From Streptomyces luteolus (GTDB taxonomy: Bacteria > Actinomycetota > Actinomycetes > Streptomycetales > Streptomycetaceae), in the NCBI RefSeq assembly GCF_029968015.1, contig NZ_JASCIS010000045.1:1-64000 (forward strand): a DNA stretch of 64,000 nucleotides. Direction: 5' to 3'. The notes under the pieces were generated by a model. That model was not told where the DNA came from, did no database searches, and was given only the letters and a program-made list of their open reading frames with translations. Shown piece by piece: positions 16,322-24,480 of this stretch. Position numbers and translations under genes: made by a program. Every line of letters begins with the position of its first letter. Positions within the stretch are counted from its first letter, which is position 1.

Positions 16322-17593
16322 GTGAACTGGTCCTCGCAGCGAATCCGGGAAGCGTCGAGAACAGGCGACTACGGACGGGTTGTGAAGCTCGCTCGAGTTG
16401 AGGCTCGCTTATCGCAGCGCCAGGTCGGGGAGGCGTGCGGGACAAGTCAAGCGGCGGTCTCGCGCCTTGAGGGGAGGGGCGTGGGGTCGTACGACACCGC
16501 CCAATTGGCAAGAGTGGCAAACCACCTTCAGATTCCCCCGCACCTCGTCGGCCTCGCTGACCACACGGCGGCAGTCGCTGCGCGGGGGGATGGAAACGGA
16601 ACCGATGTGGAACGGCGCAGCTTTGTGGGAGGGGTCGCGGCGATCGCCGTAGCGCCTGCGCTTTCCATGGCACCCACGCAGCAGGCCTTCGCGGTGGATT
16701 CCGCGCAGGCGGCCACACTTCGCGCAGCCACGACAGCGTTTCGCCGTCTCGACGGAACGACGCCGTCGCGGCAACTCGTCGACACGGTGCTCTCGCACTT
16801 GCGGTTGACGCAGGCAGTCGCGCAGGACGCGGAGACCGACGAGGAGCGGGCGAGACTCGCGGCAGTCGGCAGTGAAGTCGCGAGCCTCGCCGGGTGGCTG
16901 CACTGGGATATGGGCGACAACGGGTCTGCCCGCACCTGGTACGGAGCATCGATCAAAGCTGCTCGCCGCTCAGCCAACCCCCTGCTCGCTGCCTACCAGT
17001 TGGGCAGCCTCGCCCAGTTCGAGGCGCACGCGGGCAACGCTGCACAGGGGCTCACCCTCACGCGGTCGGCACGTAAGCAACTCGGCGATGGCCTGCCGGC
17101 CATCGCGGATGCATGGTTGTCCGGTGTCGAAGCCTTGGCCCATGCTGCGGTAGGCGATCCAGATTCAACTGATCAAGCACTGACCGCAGCAGCTCGTAGG
17201 GCCGAGCAGGTCAAGCACGAAGAGGCGCCGCCCTGGCCGTGGGTCTTCTCCTTTACTGAGGCGAAAGTCGCAGCACTACGAGTTTCGTGCGGGGCACGTC
17301 TCGGGCTGCCCCGATGGATCTCAGGGGCGCGGGAATCAACGGCTGAAGTGATGGCTCCCGGGCATGACAAGCAACGTGCGCTGCTCATGCTCGACATCGC
17401 GTCGGGGCACCTCGCAGCAGGGCGCCTCGACGGCGCGTTCACCATGGCCGCCCGGGCGTTGGAGACGGGACTGCGGTACAAGTCGGGGCGCATCGTCGAG
17501 CGGGCGCGCGCTGTGCGCCGCTCGTACTCCGGGCCCACGCCCCCTAAAGTCGTGCGCGACTTCGACGACCGCCTGCATGGCGTGTTCCTGTGA
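16322..17593 (+). CDS. XRE-family regulator with TPR-like C-terminus
   Basis: This 423-residue protein has a Cro/CI helix-turn-helix at about residues 25-75 (RLSQRQVGEACGTSQAAVSRLEGRG). A long alpha-helical C-terminal region resembles the tetratricopeptide sensor part of Streptomyces XRE regulators. The GTG at 16322 follows GGGGGAG. Codon 30 (16409-16411) is TTA, the rare leucine codon read by bldA tRNA, so translation is probably tied to development. Divergent placement suggests it regulates the ATPase-radical SAM-peptide operon. The SLOG gene follows after 10 bp. Confidence 0.8.
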   Translation: MNWSSQRIREASRTGDYGRVVKLARVEARLSQRQVGEACGTSQAAVSRLEGRGVGSYDTAQLARVANHLQIPPHLVGLADHTAAVAARGDGNGTDVERRSFVGGVAAIAVAPALSMAPTQQAFAVDSAQAATLRAATTAFRRLDGTTPSRQLVDTVLSHLRLTQAVAQDAETDEERARLAAVGSEVASLAGWLHWDMGDNGSARTWYGASIKAARRSANPLLAAYQLGSLAQFEAHAGNAAQGLTLTRSARKQLGDGLPAIADAWLSGVEALAHAAVGDPDSTDQALTAAARRAEQVKHEEAPPWPWVFSFTEAKVAALRVSCGARLGLPRWISGARESTAEVMAPGHDKQRALLMLDIASGHLAAGRLDGAFTMAARALETGLRYKSGRIVERARAVRRSYSGPTPPKVVRDFDDRLHGVFL

Positions 17594-17603
17594 CTGAGAG
17601 GGG

Positions 17604-18086
17604 ATGACTGTGCGTTTGGGGATCACCGGTCACCGTGGACTGTCCGCCCAGGTTGAACGGATGGTTCGCGACACCCTCGACAAGGAGTTGGAGCAGTACG
17701 ACGCCGCCGAGCTGTGCGGGGTGTCGTGCATCGCAGACGGGCCTGACGCTTGGTTCGCCGAGGCCGTGCTCGACGGCGGAGGCCGGATCGAGGTCGTCGT
17801 GCCTGCCGAGCAGTACCGCGAGGGACTGCCCCACTCGCACCATGCCACCTACGACAAGCTGCTCGCGCGAGCCGCCGAGGTGCACCACACCGGCATGCGC
17901 GAGTCGACTTCACAGGCCCACATGGCAGGAAGTGAAGTCCTCGTCGGCCTGGTCGACCGGCTCATCGCCGTGTGGGACGGACAACCGGCTCGCGGCTACG
18001 GCGGGACGGCCGACGTCGTGACCTACGCGAGGCGTACCGGGGTTCCGGTCGACGTGGTGTGGCCTGAGGGCGCGACCCGGGACTAG
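17604..18086 (+). CDS. SLOG-superfamily nucleotide-binding protein
   Basis: This 160-residue Rossmann-like protein starts with GITGHRGL (about 5-12) and has a second loop region MAGSEVLVGLVDRLIAVWDG (about 108-127). Both fit the SLOG/YspA-type fold that senses or cleaves nucleotide derivatives. It is the probable second gene of the XRE transcript. Such proteins occur in signalling and defence contexts, and no effector domain is attached here. The fold assignment is fair, and the ligand is unknown. Confidence 0.65.
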   Translation: MTVRLGITGHRGLSAQVERMVRDTLDKELEQYDAAELCGVSCIADGPDAWFAEAVLDGGGRIEVVVPAEQYREGLPHSHHATYDKLLARAAEVHHTGMRESTSQAHMAGSEVLVGLVDRLIAVWDGQPARGYGGTADVVTYARRTGVPVDVVWPEGATRD

Positions 18087-18126
18087 CTGCTGCTCGCAGA
18101 CCCGACGCGAGCACGGGCGTACGCGG

Positions 18127-19317
18127 TCATGGACGACCGGACGCAGCGGACAGGATCACGTCGACGAGTCTGTCCGCCGCGTCCGGTCGTCCATGCGCAC
18201 GCGCCGCGTCCGCCATCGCCGCCCGTCGGGACGGGTCCAACAGCAGCGGGCTGACCGCTTCCCGCAACTGGTCCGCGGTGACTTCGCCCTCCAACGACAG
18301 GGCCGCACCCGCCTCCTGCAGAAGCCTGGCGTTGTGGGTCTGCTCGTTCCCCGCCGCGGAGGCGAGCGGCACGAAGACCGCCGGCTTACCCAGGGCGGTC
18401 AGCTCGGCGAGCGTGCCCGCACCACTGCGGGAGATCACGACATCGGCGAGCGCCAGGACGTCGGGAAGCTCCGGGCCGACGAACCCGGTGAGGTGATAGC
18501 GGCCCGCAAGCTCCGGCGGAAGCCCAGCCGCGAGCCCACGCAAGGATGCCACGTTGTCCGGGCCGCACTGATGCACCACGTTCGCCCGCTCCAGCAGCCA
18601 CACCAACGCGTCCCCGACCACACGATTGATCTGCTGCGCACCCTGCGCACCACCGGTGACGTAGAGGGTCGGGAGGCGCCGGTCGAAGCCGGTCAGACCG
18701 AGCGTGCTGATCGCCTTGTCCGCTTGCCCGGCCAGGACCTCCGGCCGTACCGGGTTGCCCGTCACGACCGCCACAGGCCGTACGGCCTCCGGCAGCAGCG
18801 GCAGCGTCGACTCCGACGACACCGCCACGTACGTCGCCGAAGAGGCCAGCTTGCGGTTGGCGAGCCCGAGCCGGACGGTCTGCTCGTGCAGCACCAACGG
18901 GCGCTTGCACATCCGCGCTGCGAGCCCGGCCGGCACCGCCACGTACCCGCCCGTGGCGAGCACGACGTCCGGGGCGAACTCGGCGATCTTCTTCCGCGCC
19001 TGCGCGACACCCAGCGGCACCCGCGCCATGTCCTTCACATTGGCCGGGCCCAGCATCTTCAACGGATTGGACGAGCGGCGAATCTTCCCCGTCGCGACCG
19101 CCGTGAACGCGATGCCCTCGGCCGGAGCCACCCGCGCCTCAAGCCCCTCGGTCGTACCGATCCACAGCACCTCAAGAGCCCTGCCCTGAGCGGCAAGCCG
19201 CGACCGCAGCCTACGGACGGCGGTCAGAGCGGGATAGGTATGACCACCGGTCCCTCCCCCCGTCACGATCAGCCGGAGAGTATGTGGAAGGTTCGATTCG
19301 AGTTTCACAGCGGGCAC
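18127..19317 (-). CDS. MurG-like N-acetylglucosaminyltransferase paralogue
   Basis: This 396-residue GT-B glycosyltransferase has the N-terminal loop GGGTGGHTYPAL (about 20-31), LHEQTVRLGLANR (about 139-151), TGGAQGAQQINRVV (about 217-230) and the UDP-GlcNAc site SRSGAGTLAEL...GNEQTHNA (about 290-325). MurG converts lipid I to lipid II. This copy is not in a division/cell-wall cluster and lacks that context, so it is likely a secondary paralogue that could glycosylate another acceptor. GTG 19317 follows GGGGGAG. It is convergent with the SLOG gene. Confidence 0.8.
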   Translation of the reverse strand: MPAVKLESNLPHTLRLIVTGGGTGGHTYPALTAVRRLRSRLAAQGRALEVLWIGTTEGLEARVAPAEGIAFTAVATGKIRRSSNPLKMLGPANVKDMARVPLGVAQARKKIAEFAPDVVLATGGYVAVPAGLAARMCKRPLVLHEQTVRLGLANRKLASSATYVAVSSESTLPLLPEAVRPVAVVTGNPVRPEVLAGQADKAISTLGLTGFDRRLPTLYVTGGAQGAQQINRVVGDALVWLLERANVVHQCGPDNVASLRGLAAGLPPELAGRYHLTGFVGPELPDVLALADVVISRSGAGTLAELTALGKPAVFVPLASAAGNEQTHNARLLQEAGAALSLEGEVTADQLREAVSPLLLDPSRRAAMADAARAHGRPDAADRLVDVILSAASGRP

Positions 19318-19370
19318 GCTACTCGCTCCCCCTGCGCCGCGCGTGCCCCGCTCGCCAGACCGGCGGCTCC

Positions 19371-20150
19371 CTACGGCCGCTCCCCCACCACCCCCAGATA
19401 AGCCGCGCGCAGCGCGTCAAGGAGCGGATGGTCCGTCGCGAACTCGACCTCGTCGATGCGGGACAGCGCCCGTACGCCGGCCGAGGCGTTCGTGGCGAAG
19501 GCGGCGTCCATGGTCTTCGCCTGCGTGAGCGTCAGCGGGGTCCGGGTGTGCGTGCCGTGGGCGCGGAGCAGTGCCATCGTCACCCCGGGCAGGACGTCCG
19601 CCTGTGGCCAGAGCACCTCGCCGTCCCGGACGAAGCCGACGTTCCAGGTGCCGCCCTCGGTGACCCGGCGCTCGGCGTCGACGAACAGGGCGTCGTCGTA
19701 CCCAGCGGCCTGGGCCTCGCGGCGGGCGCGGAGGGTGCCGAAGAGGCCGACGTGTTTGACCGCGGGCAGGTCACGGTCGTGGCGTACGGCGGTGACGCTC
19801 AGCGGCGGGGCCGTGAGGGAGCCCGCCGGGCGGCGGGTGAGCAGCAGCCGGGGCCGGGCGGGCGCGGCCGGGCGGCCGAGGTCGAGGCCGGGGTCGAAGA
19901 CGGTCACGCGCAGCACGCACGGCCCGTCCTGCCCGGCCAGTTCCCGCCGCAGCAGCTCCCGCACCCGCTCGGGGTCGAGCTCCGCTCCCCACACGGTCCG
20001 GCAGTCCCGTACGAGACGCTCCAGGTGCAGGGCGAGGCCGCGCACCCGGCCCTCGGCGTCGCACCGCATGGACGTGAAGTGGCCGTAGTTGAGCAGGGCG
20101 AGGCCGAGCAGCTCGTCGGGCTGCACCGGCTCTCCGTCGAGTGTCGCCAT
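19371..20150 (-). CDS. Aminodeoxychorismate lyase-like PLP enzyme (fold type IV)
   Basis: This 259-residue class IV aminotransferase/lyase has the PLP Lys in LPAVKHVGLFG (about residue 147), followed by the cofactor phosphate region RRVTEGGTWNVGFV (about 175-188). Members include 4-amino-4-deoxychorismate lyase (PabC), D-amino acid and branched-chain aminotransferases. A PabAB synthase in the same cluster (27668-29827) makes a PabC role, releasing pyruvate to give 4-aminobenzoate, the best fit. The SGNH gene ends 13 bp upstream on the same strand. Confidence 0.75.
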   Translation of the reverse strand: MATLDGEPVQPDELLGLALLNYGHFTSMRCDAEGRVRGLALHLERLVRDCRTVWGAELDPERVRELLRRELAGQDGPCVLRVTVFDPGLDLGRPAAPARPRLLLTRRPAGSLTAPPLSVTAVRHDRDLPAVKHVGLFGTLRARREAQAAGYDDALFVDAERRVTEGGTWNVGFVRDGEVLWPQADVLPGVTMALLRAHGTHTRTPLTLTQAKTMDAAFATNASAGVRALSRIDEVEFATDHPLLDALRAAYLGVVGERP

Positions 20151-20163
20151 GCGGCCCAGGATC

Positions 20164-20961
20164 TCAGGACCGCGTTTCGTCCCCGCGGCGAGGGGCCGTC
20201 CGGGGCGCGGCCCGAGGTCCCGTCCGCGGTCTCGGCGGGCGGGCCAGCCACGGGGCGAGGTAGTCGCGGAGCCAGGCGGTGTCGGGGCGGCGCAGCTCGG
20301 TTCGGGAACCGTCGGCCGTCGTACGCACCAACTCGCCGTCGGAGACCGTGTGGTGCAGGCCGAGTGCCCTGGCCGCCTCGGCGGCGATCTGGCGGTGGCC
20401 GAGGTCCGAGAGCCGCAGCCCGCCCTCGTCCCAGGCGCGGCTCTCGCGCAGCGCGCGCAGCGACCACAGGTCGGCGACCGGACAGCCGTGCCGGTCCGCG
20501 ATGGCCCTCAGATGCGCCGTGTACGTGGCGGCCTTGGCGCGCGCGTGGCGCGGGACCGGCAGCGGGCGCGGGTCGATGCCGGTGAACAGCAGGACGGTAC
20601 GGGCGGGTGCGCACAGCTCGGCGACCGCGGTCTCCAGGCGTTCGGCGAGCGCGTCGGGGTCGGCGTCGGGGCGCAGCAGGTCGAGGCCGCCCGCGCGCAG
20701 GGCGACCAGGTCGGGGGCGAACTCCCGTACGGCGGTGAGCTGTTCGGCGACGATGTGGTCCAGGGACCGTCCGGGGGCCGCCTTGCGGTAGCGCAGCACG
20801 CCGTCGGGCCGCTCCTCGGCGAGCAGCACGGCGAGCCGGTCCGCCCAGTCGGGGAACGGGGCGTCACGGCCCGGGCCTTCACGGTGCGCGGCGAGGCAGT
20901 CGCCGAGCGCCGCGTACGACTCGACGGGGTGCCCGACCGCCCTTCTCGATGCTGTGGTCAC
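20164..20961 (-). CDS. SGNH/GDSL-hydrolase-like protein with altered active site
   Basis: This 265-residue protein aligns with Streptomyces SGNH hydrolases along its length (ALGDC, WADRLAVLL, AGGLDLLRP, TYTAHLRAIADRHG, LSDLGHRQIA). The catalytic blocks are changed. GDS is GDC (Cys22), GGND is GGLD (91-94), and the DxxH of block V reads GGLR (180-183). Thus Ser, Asn, Asp and His of the usual machinery are all substituted, although a later His (LGH, about 189) remains. It may be an inactive or repurposed protein, possibly a Cys-nucleophile acyltransferase. GTG 20961 is the chosen start. The PabC-like gene follows after 13 bp. Confidence 0.72.
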   Translation of the reverse strand: MTTASRRAVGHPVESYAALGDCLAAHREGPGRDAPFPDWADRLAVLLAEERPDGVLRYRKAAPGRSLDHIVAEQLTAVREFAPDLVALRAGGLDLLRPDADPDALAERLETAVAELCAPARTVLLFTGIDPRPLPVPRHARAKAATYTAHLRAIADRHGCPVADLWSLRALRESRAWDEGGLRLSDLGHRQIAAEAARALGLHHTVSDGELVRTTADGSRTELRRPDTAWLRDYLAPWLARPPRPRTGPRAAPRTAPRRGDETRS

Positions 20962-21394
20962 GTCGGCACTTCTCAACTCCGGATCCGGTCGGCGGTGCTC
21001 GCCGCCAAGGCGGCCGGGGTACCGGTGTCGCGCCAGGCGCCATGGGCGGCCGGCTTCCTGCACCCTTGCCCTGGTGCGGTGATGGTGGGCCACGGGCCCG
21101 CAAGGGTCAAAGTTCCTGGTGGGAGTGTGTCACGTAGGCCGTGTCATGGCCCCTCCCATGGGCCCTCCCATGGCCGTCTCACGGCCCTCTCACTGGCGCA
21201 TGGTGGCCCGGCCACACCCCCGCGTCCCCGTTCCCCCCTGCGGGCGCCGCCCACGGGCCGTACGGCAGGCCTCCTGGTGGTCCGGGCACCGGAGCGCGGC
21301 TCAAGTGGGTGAGCGGCACACCTCGTTCAGGCACCCGCTCCGACCCGACGGTTGAGGTGCAGCTGAGGGGCTGCCCAACCGATGGGGGAACGTT
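20962..21394. other. Divergent intergenic region
   Basis: This 433-bp region lies between the SGNH-like gene (-) and the IS701-like gene (+). Overlapping repeats of CCTCCCATGG and related short inverted motifs occur at 21148-21200. No gene is supported on either strand. No terminal inverted repeat of a transposon is apparent beside the downstream gene. Confidence 0.4.
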
Positions 21395-22633
21395 GTGAAC
21401 ACGATTGTTCTGAGGAGAAGGAACGCTGCCGTACCAGGCCCGATACGCCATCGGGCTCCCCTGACGTCCGACGCCGCCGGCTACGACGGCGTCGTCACCG
21501 AGCTCAGCGCCGCCCTGTTCGCGGAGTTCCGCAGGAAGGACCAGCGGATGAAGGCCGAGCAGTATCTGCGCGGCCTCCTGTTCGCCGAGGGCCGCAAGTC
21601 CATCCGGAACATCGCGGCGCACGTCGGCGGTGCCGCCGCCGAGCAGGCCCTGCACCACTTCATCTCCAGCTCGACCTGGGACTGGCAGCCCATGCGGGCC
21701 GCGCTCGCCGGATATCTGGAGCGGTCCTGCACGCCGCGGGCCTGGGTGGTGCGCTCCCTGCACATCCCGAAGGCCGGAGAGCACTCGGTGGGCGTGGACC
21801 GGCTGTTCGCCCCGCAGCTGGGCCAGATGTTCCGCGGGCAGCAGGCGTTCGGGGTCTGGTTCGCCTCGGAGGAGCTGAGCGCGCCGGTCAACTGGCGTCT
21901 CATGCTGCCCGATCAGTGGGTCAACGACCACGAGCGACGGGACCGGGCGGAGGTTCCGGAGGGCCTCGGGTGCGAGAGCCAGGAGGAGTGCGCCGCCTCC
22001 GTGGCGATCGAGGCCGCGCAGAACTGGGGCGTGACGCGCCGTCCCGTCCTGCTCGACCTGCGCGGCAGCTCCGTACGCCCGACGCTCGCGCGGCTCGCCG
22101 CGGCGCGGGTGCCGGTGCTGGGCCGGATCGGCGCGTCGTGCCGGCTCACGGTCGCCGACCGTGCCATGCCGGGCTTCGGCGCGGGCCCGCTGCCCGCCCA
22201 GCAGATCCTGGAGTCGACGAAGGGCCTGCGCCGCCCGGTGCACTGGCTCGACCCCGCCGCCGGGCGCACCTCCCGCACGTCCCTCGCCTCGGTCGTACGG
22301 GTGTCCCTGCTGAACCCGCAGACGGGCCGGCAGCGCCCGATGCTGCTGCTCGGCGAGTGGCACGACCCGCAACGCCCCCCGGTCCAGGTCTGGTTGACCG
22401 ACCTGACGAACGCGCCGGTCGCGCCGCTGCTGCGGCTGACGAAGCTGACCCGCCGCGTGGAGCAGGACTTCGCCGAGGTCGGCGAGGAGGTCGGCCTTCG
22501 CGACTTCGTGGGGCGGTCCTTCCGCGGCTGGCACCGGCACATCACGCTGGCCTCCGCGGCACACGCCGCGAGGGTGCTCTCGGCCGGGGACGACGGCCTC
22601 GGCCTCGATCTCGGCCTGGAGAACGCGGCGTAG
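21395..22633 (+). CDS. IS701-family transposase-like protein, catalytically degenerate
   Basis: This 412-residue protein matches the IS701/DDE_5 transposase layout: KAEQYLRGLL, HVGGAAAEQALHHFI, GEHSVGVDRLF, and a C-terminal RSFRGWHRH segment. Compared with the family pattern I know, the first catalytic Asp (VDETGF) is Arg120, the second is kept (LLDLRG, Asp221), and the Glu before the RSW-type motif is Val372. Cutting activity is therefore unlikely. Similar proteins recur inside Streptomyces biosynthetic clusters without terminal repeats. A domesticated DNA-binding role is inferred. GTG start behind GGGGGA. Confidence 0.7.
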   Translation: MNTIVLRRRNAAVPGPIRHRAPLTSDAAGYDGVVTELSAALFAEFRRKDQRMKAEQYLRGLLFAEGRKSIRNIAAHVGGAAAEQALHHFISSSTWDWQPMRAALAGYLERSCTPRAWVVRSLHIPKAGEHSVGVDRLFAPQLGQMFRGQQAFGVWFASEELSAPVNWRLMLPDQWVNDHERRDRAEVPEGLGCESQEECAASVAIEAAQNWGVTRRPVLLDLRGSSVRPTLARLAAARVPVLGRIGASCRLTVADRAMPGFGAGPLPAQQILESTKGLRRPVHWLDPAAGRTSRTSLASVVRVSLLNPQTGRQRPMLLLGEWHDPQRPPVQVWLTDLTNAPVAPLLRLTKLTRRVEQDFAEVGEEVGLRDFVGRSFRGWHRHITLASAAHAARVLSAGDDGLGLDLGLENAA

Positions 22634-22649
22634 AGCGGCGCCGACGGAC

Positions 22650-22693
22650 GAACGCCGGAGGGGGCTGGTTCTCACCAGCCCCCTCCGGCGTTC
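22650..22693. terminator. Bidirectional hairpin terminator
   Basis: A perfect 20-bp stem (22650-22669 with 22674-22693) and a TCTC loop lie between the convergent IS701-like gene and the BBE oxidase gene. Confidence 0.88.
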
Positions 22694-22707
22694 CGGGTGG
22701 CCGGAAC

Positions 22708-24279
22708 TCACTCCGGCAGTTCGATCGACTGCGGGTGGCGGAAGAAGTCCGTGGGGTCGTACGCCTTCTTGACCCGCTGCAGCCGCGGGTAGTTGTCCTT
22801 GTAGTAGAGCTCCTGGCTGGAGAGGCCCGAGGTGTTGAACGACGGGTCGCTCAGGTCGTTGTCCGGGTAGTTGATGTAGCAGCCGTCGGTGACGCCGTTG
22901 GGTACGGGCACGCCTCCGGTGTCGGCGTACAGCTCCCGGTAGAACGCCCGCAGCCACTCGACGTTGCGCCGGTCGTCCTCCTCGTTGTGCCAGTACGACT
23001 CGAAGTAGACCAGCCACAGCGCGTCGCGGTGGGTGGCGGCGGTGGCGTCGTCGGGCAGCGCGCTGATCATGCCCCGCACGGAGTTGATCACCATGAAGCT
23101 GTACGGGTTGGGGTTCTCGGTCTTCGTCAGGTAGTGGTAGATCGTCTCGATCTGGTGCGCCGGGAAGGCTTCCTTCATGTACGTCGACTTGTGCGAGGTG
23201 CGCAGGCTGGGGCTGGTGATGGTCTCACCGGCGGTCATGGTCTGCGCGGTGGCCTTGAGGAACGGCTTCTCGCTGATGCTGTTCATCCGCGGCTGCACGC
23301 CGAGCGCGTCGATCGCGAACGCGATGAAGTCCTCGACGAGTTGACGCGCGTTCGGCACGGTGGAGTCCATCTGCGCGACGACGTTGAACGTGCCCTTCTC
23401 CGCGTGCTGCAGGAAGATCCAGTGCCCGAGGTCGAGGTACGGCGAGTCGAGCCCGCCGTGCGCCTTGGACCAGTCCGCGTACGCCGACATGAAGTTCGCG
23501 AAGGCCTCCTCGGAGATCTCGTCCCAGGACCAGGCCGCGAAGGTGGAGAAGACGGTGGCCGGGGCCTTCGGCAGCAGGTCGCCGGGGGCGCCCTCGGCGT
23601 CGCGGCTGCGCATCCAGAAGCGGGTGACGACACCGAAGTTGCCGCCTCCGCCGCCGGCGACGGCCCAGGCGAGGTCGTGGTCCGGGTCCTCGGGGTCGCG
23701 GGTGGCGACGACGACCCGCACCTCGCCGCGCTCGTCCACGGTGACGACCTCGACCGCGTAGAGGTGGTCGCTGAGGACACCGTGCCTGCGGGAGAGGATC
23801 CCGTAGCCGCCGCCGGAGAAGTGGCCGCCGGCGCCCGTGGCGTAGCAGCCGCCGCCGGGCAGGGTGACGCCCCAGCCCATGTGCAGCTGCTCGTAGATCT
23901 TGAGGAGGGTGGCGCCCGGCTCCACGAGGAACGCGCCGCGGTCCGCGTCGAAGCCGACCTTGTCCATCATCCGCATGTCGACGATGATCTCGCTCTCGTC
24001 GTTGAAGACGAGGTTCTCGAAGCAGTGCCCGCCGCTGCGCAGGGCGATGCGCTTCCCGTCGCGGACCGCCTCCCTGACGATCTGTACGACGTGCTCCGTG
24101 GTGGACGGCAGGCGGATGGCCTCGGGCGAGGCCACGTGCCGGTTGTTGCCGTGCCCCCTGATCATGTCCGGATAGCGGGCGTCCTCGGGGGTCACGGTGG
24201 GGATGGCGTCGGCCCCTTCCGAGGACGAGTGCCGGGTGGCCGAGGGAGCCGTCTGGGGGGTGGCTTCGGCGGTGTTCAC
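22708..24279 (-). CDS. BBE-type FAD-linked oxidase
   Basis: This 523-residue berberine-bridge-enzyme family flavoprotein has the FAD-linking His in LRSGGHCFENL (about 99-109). A likely second linkage Cys is in GGGCYATGAGGHFSGGGYG (about 155-173), so FAD may be bicovalently bound. The BBE C-terminal element is present (INYPDNDL, YYKDNYPRLQRVKKAYDP). These enzymes oxidise alcohols, amines or phenol rings with O2. In this cluster it might oxidise a hydroquinone or cyclohexenol (inference). No signal peptide is seen. GTG 24279 follows GGGAG. It is downstream of the PucR-type gene on the minus strand. Confidence 0.87.
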   Translation of the reverse strand: MNTAEATPQTAPSATRHSSSEGADAIPTVTPEDARYPDMIRGHGNNRHVASPEAIRLPSTTEHVVQIVREAVRDGKRIALRSGGHCFENLVFNDESEIIVDMRMMDKVGFDADRGAFLVEPGATLLKIYEQLHMGWGVTLPGGGCYATGAGGHFSGGGYGILSRRHGVLSDHLYAVEVVTVDERGEVRVVVATRDPEDPDHDLAWAVAGGGGGNFGVVTRFWMRSRDAEGAPGDLLPKAPATVFSTFAAWSWDEISEEAFANFMSAYADWSKAHGGLDSPYLDLGHWIFLQHAEKGTFNVVAQMDSTVPNARQLVEDFIAFAIDALGVQPRMNSISEKPFLKATAQTMTAGETITSPSLRTSHKSTYMKEAFPAHQIETIYHYLTKTENPNPYSFMVINSVRGMISALPDDATAATHRDALWLVYFESYWHNEEDDRRNVEWLRAFYRELYADTGGVPVPNGVTDGCYINYPDNDLSDPSFNTSGLSSQELYYKDNYPRLQRVKKAYDPTDFFRHPQSIELPE

Positions 24280-24480
24280 GTTTCACGCTCCCGTTTCGTG
24301 AGCTGCTCTCGCTGCGTGAGCCGCTCCCGTTCGTGAGCCGCTCCCGCTCTCTCTGCGCCTCCAGGTTCACGGCTGCACACGGCTCGTCACGAGGTCCCGC
24401 CGGGATATTTGTCAGGTACACAGATCCGGCCACGGCGGAGCGCCGCAGATCAGCCACCCTGCGAGGGCGCGGCGGCGGGC

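Noticed and set aside
18127-19317. The housekeeping murG
   Set aside because: No division or cell-wall genes surround it, so it is treated as a paralogue.
21382-24336. A 984-codon plus-strand frame across the IS701-like and BBE genes, and a 916-codon minus-strand frame at 23225-25975
   Set aside because: Both cross several genes and a strong terminator and encode Arg/Pro-rich sequence without motifs.
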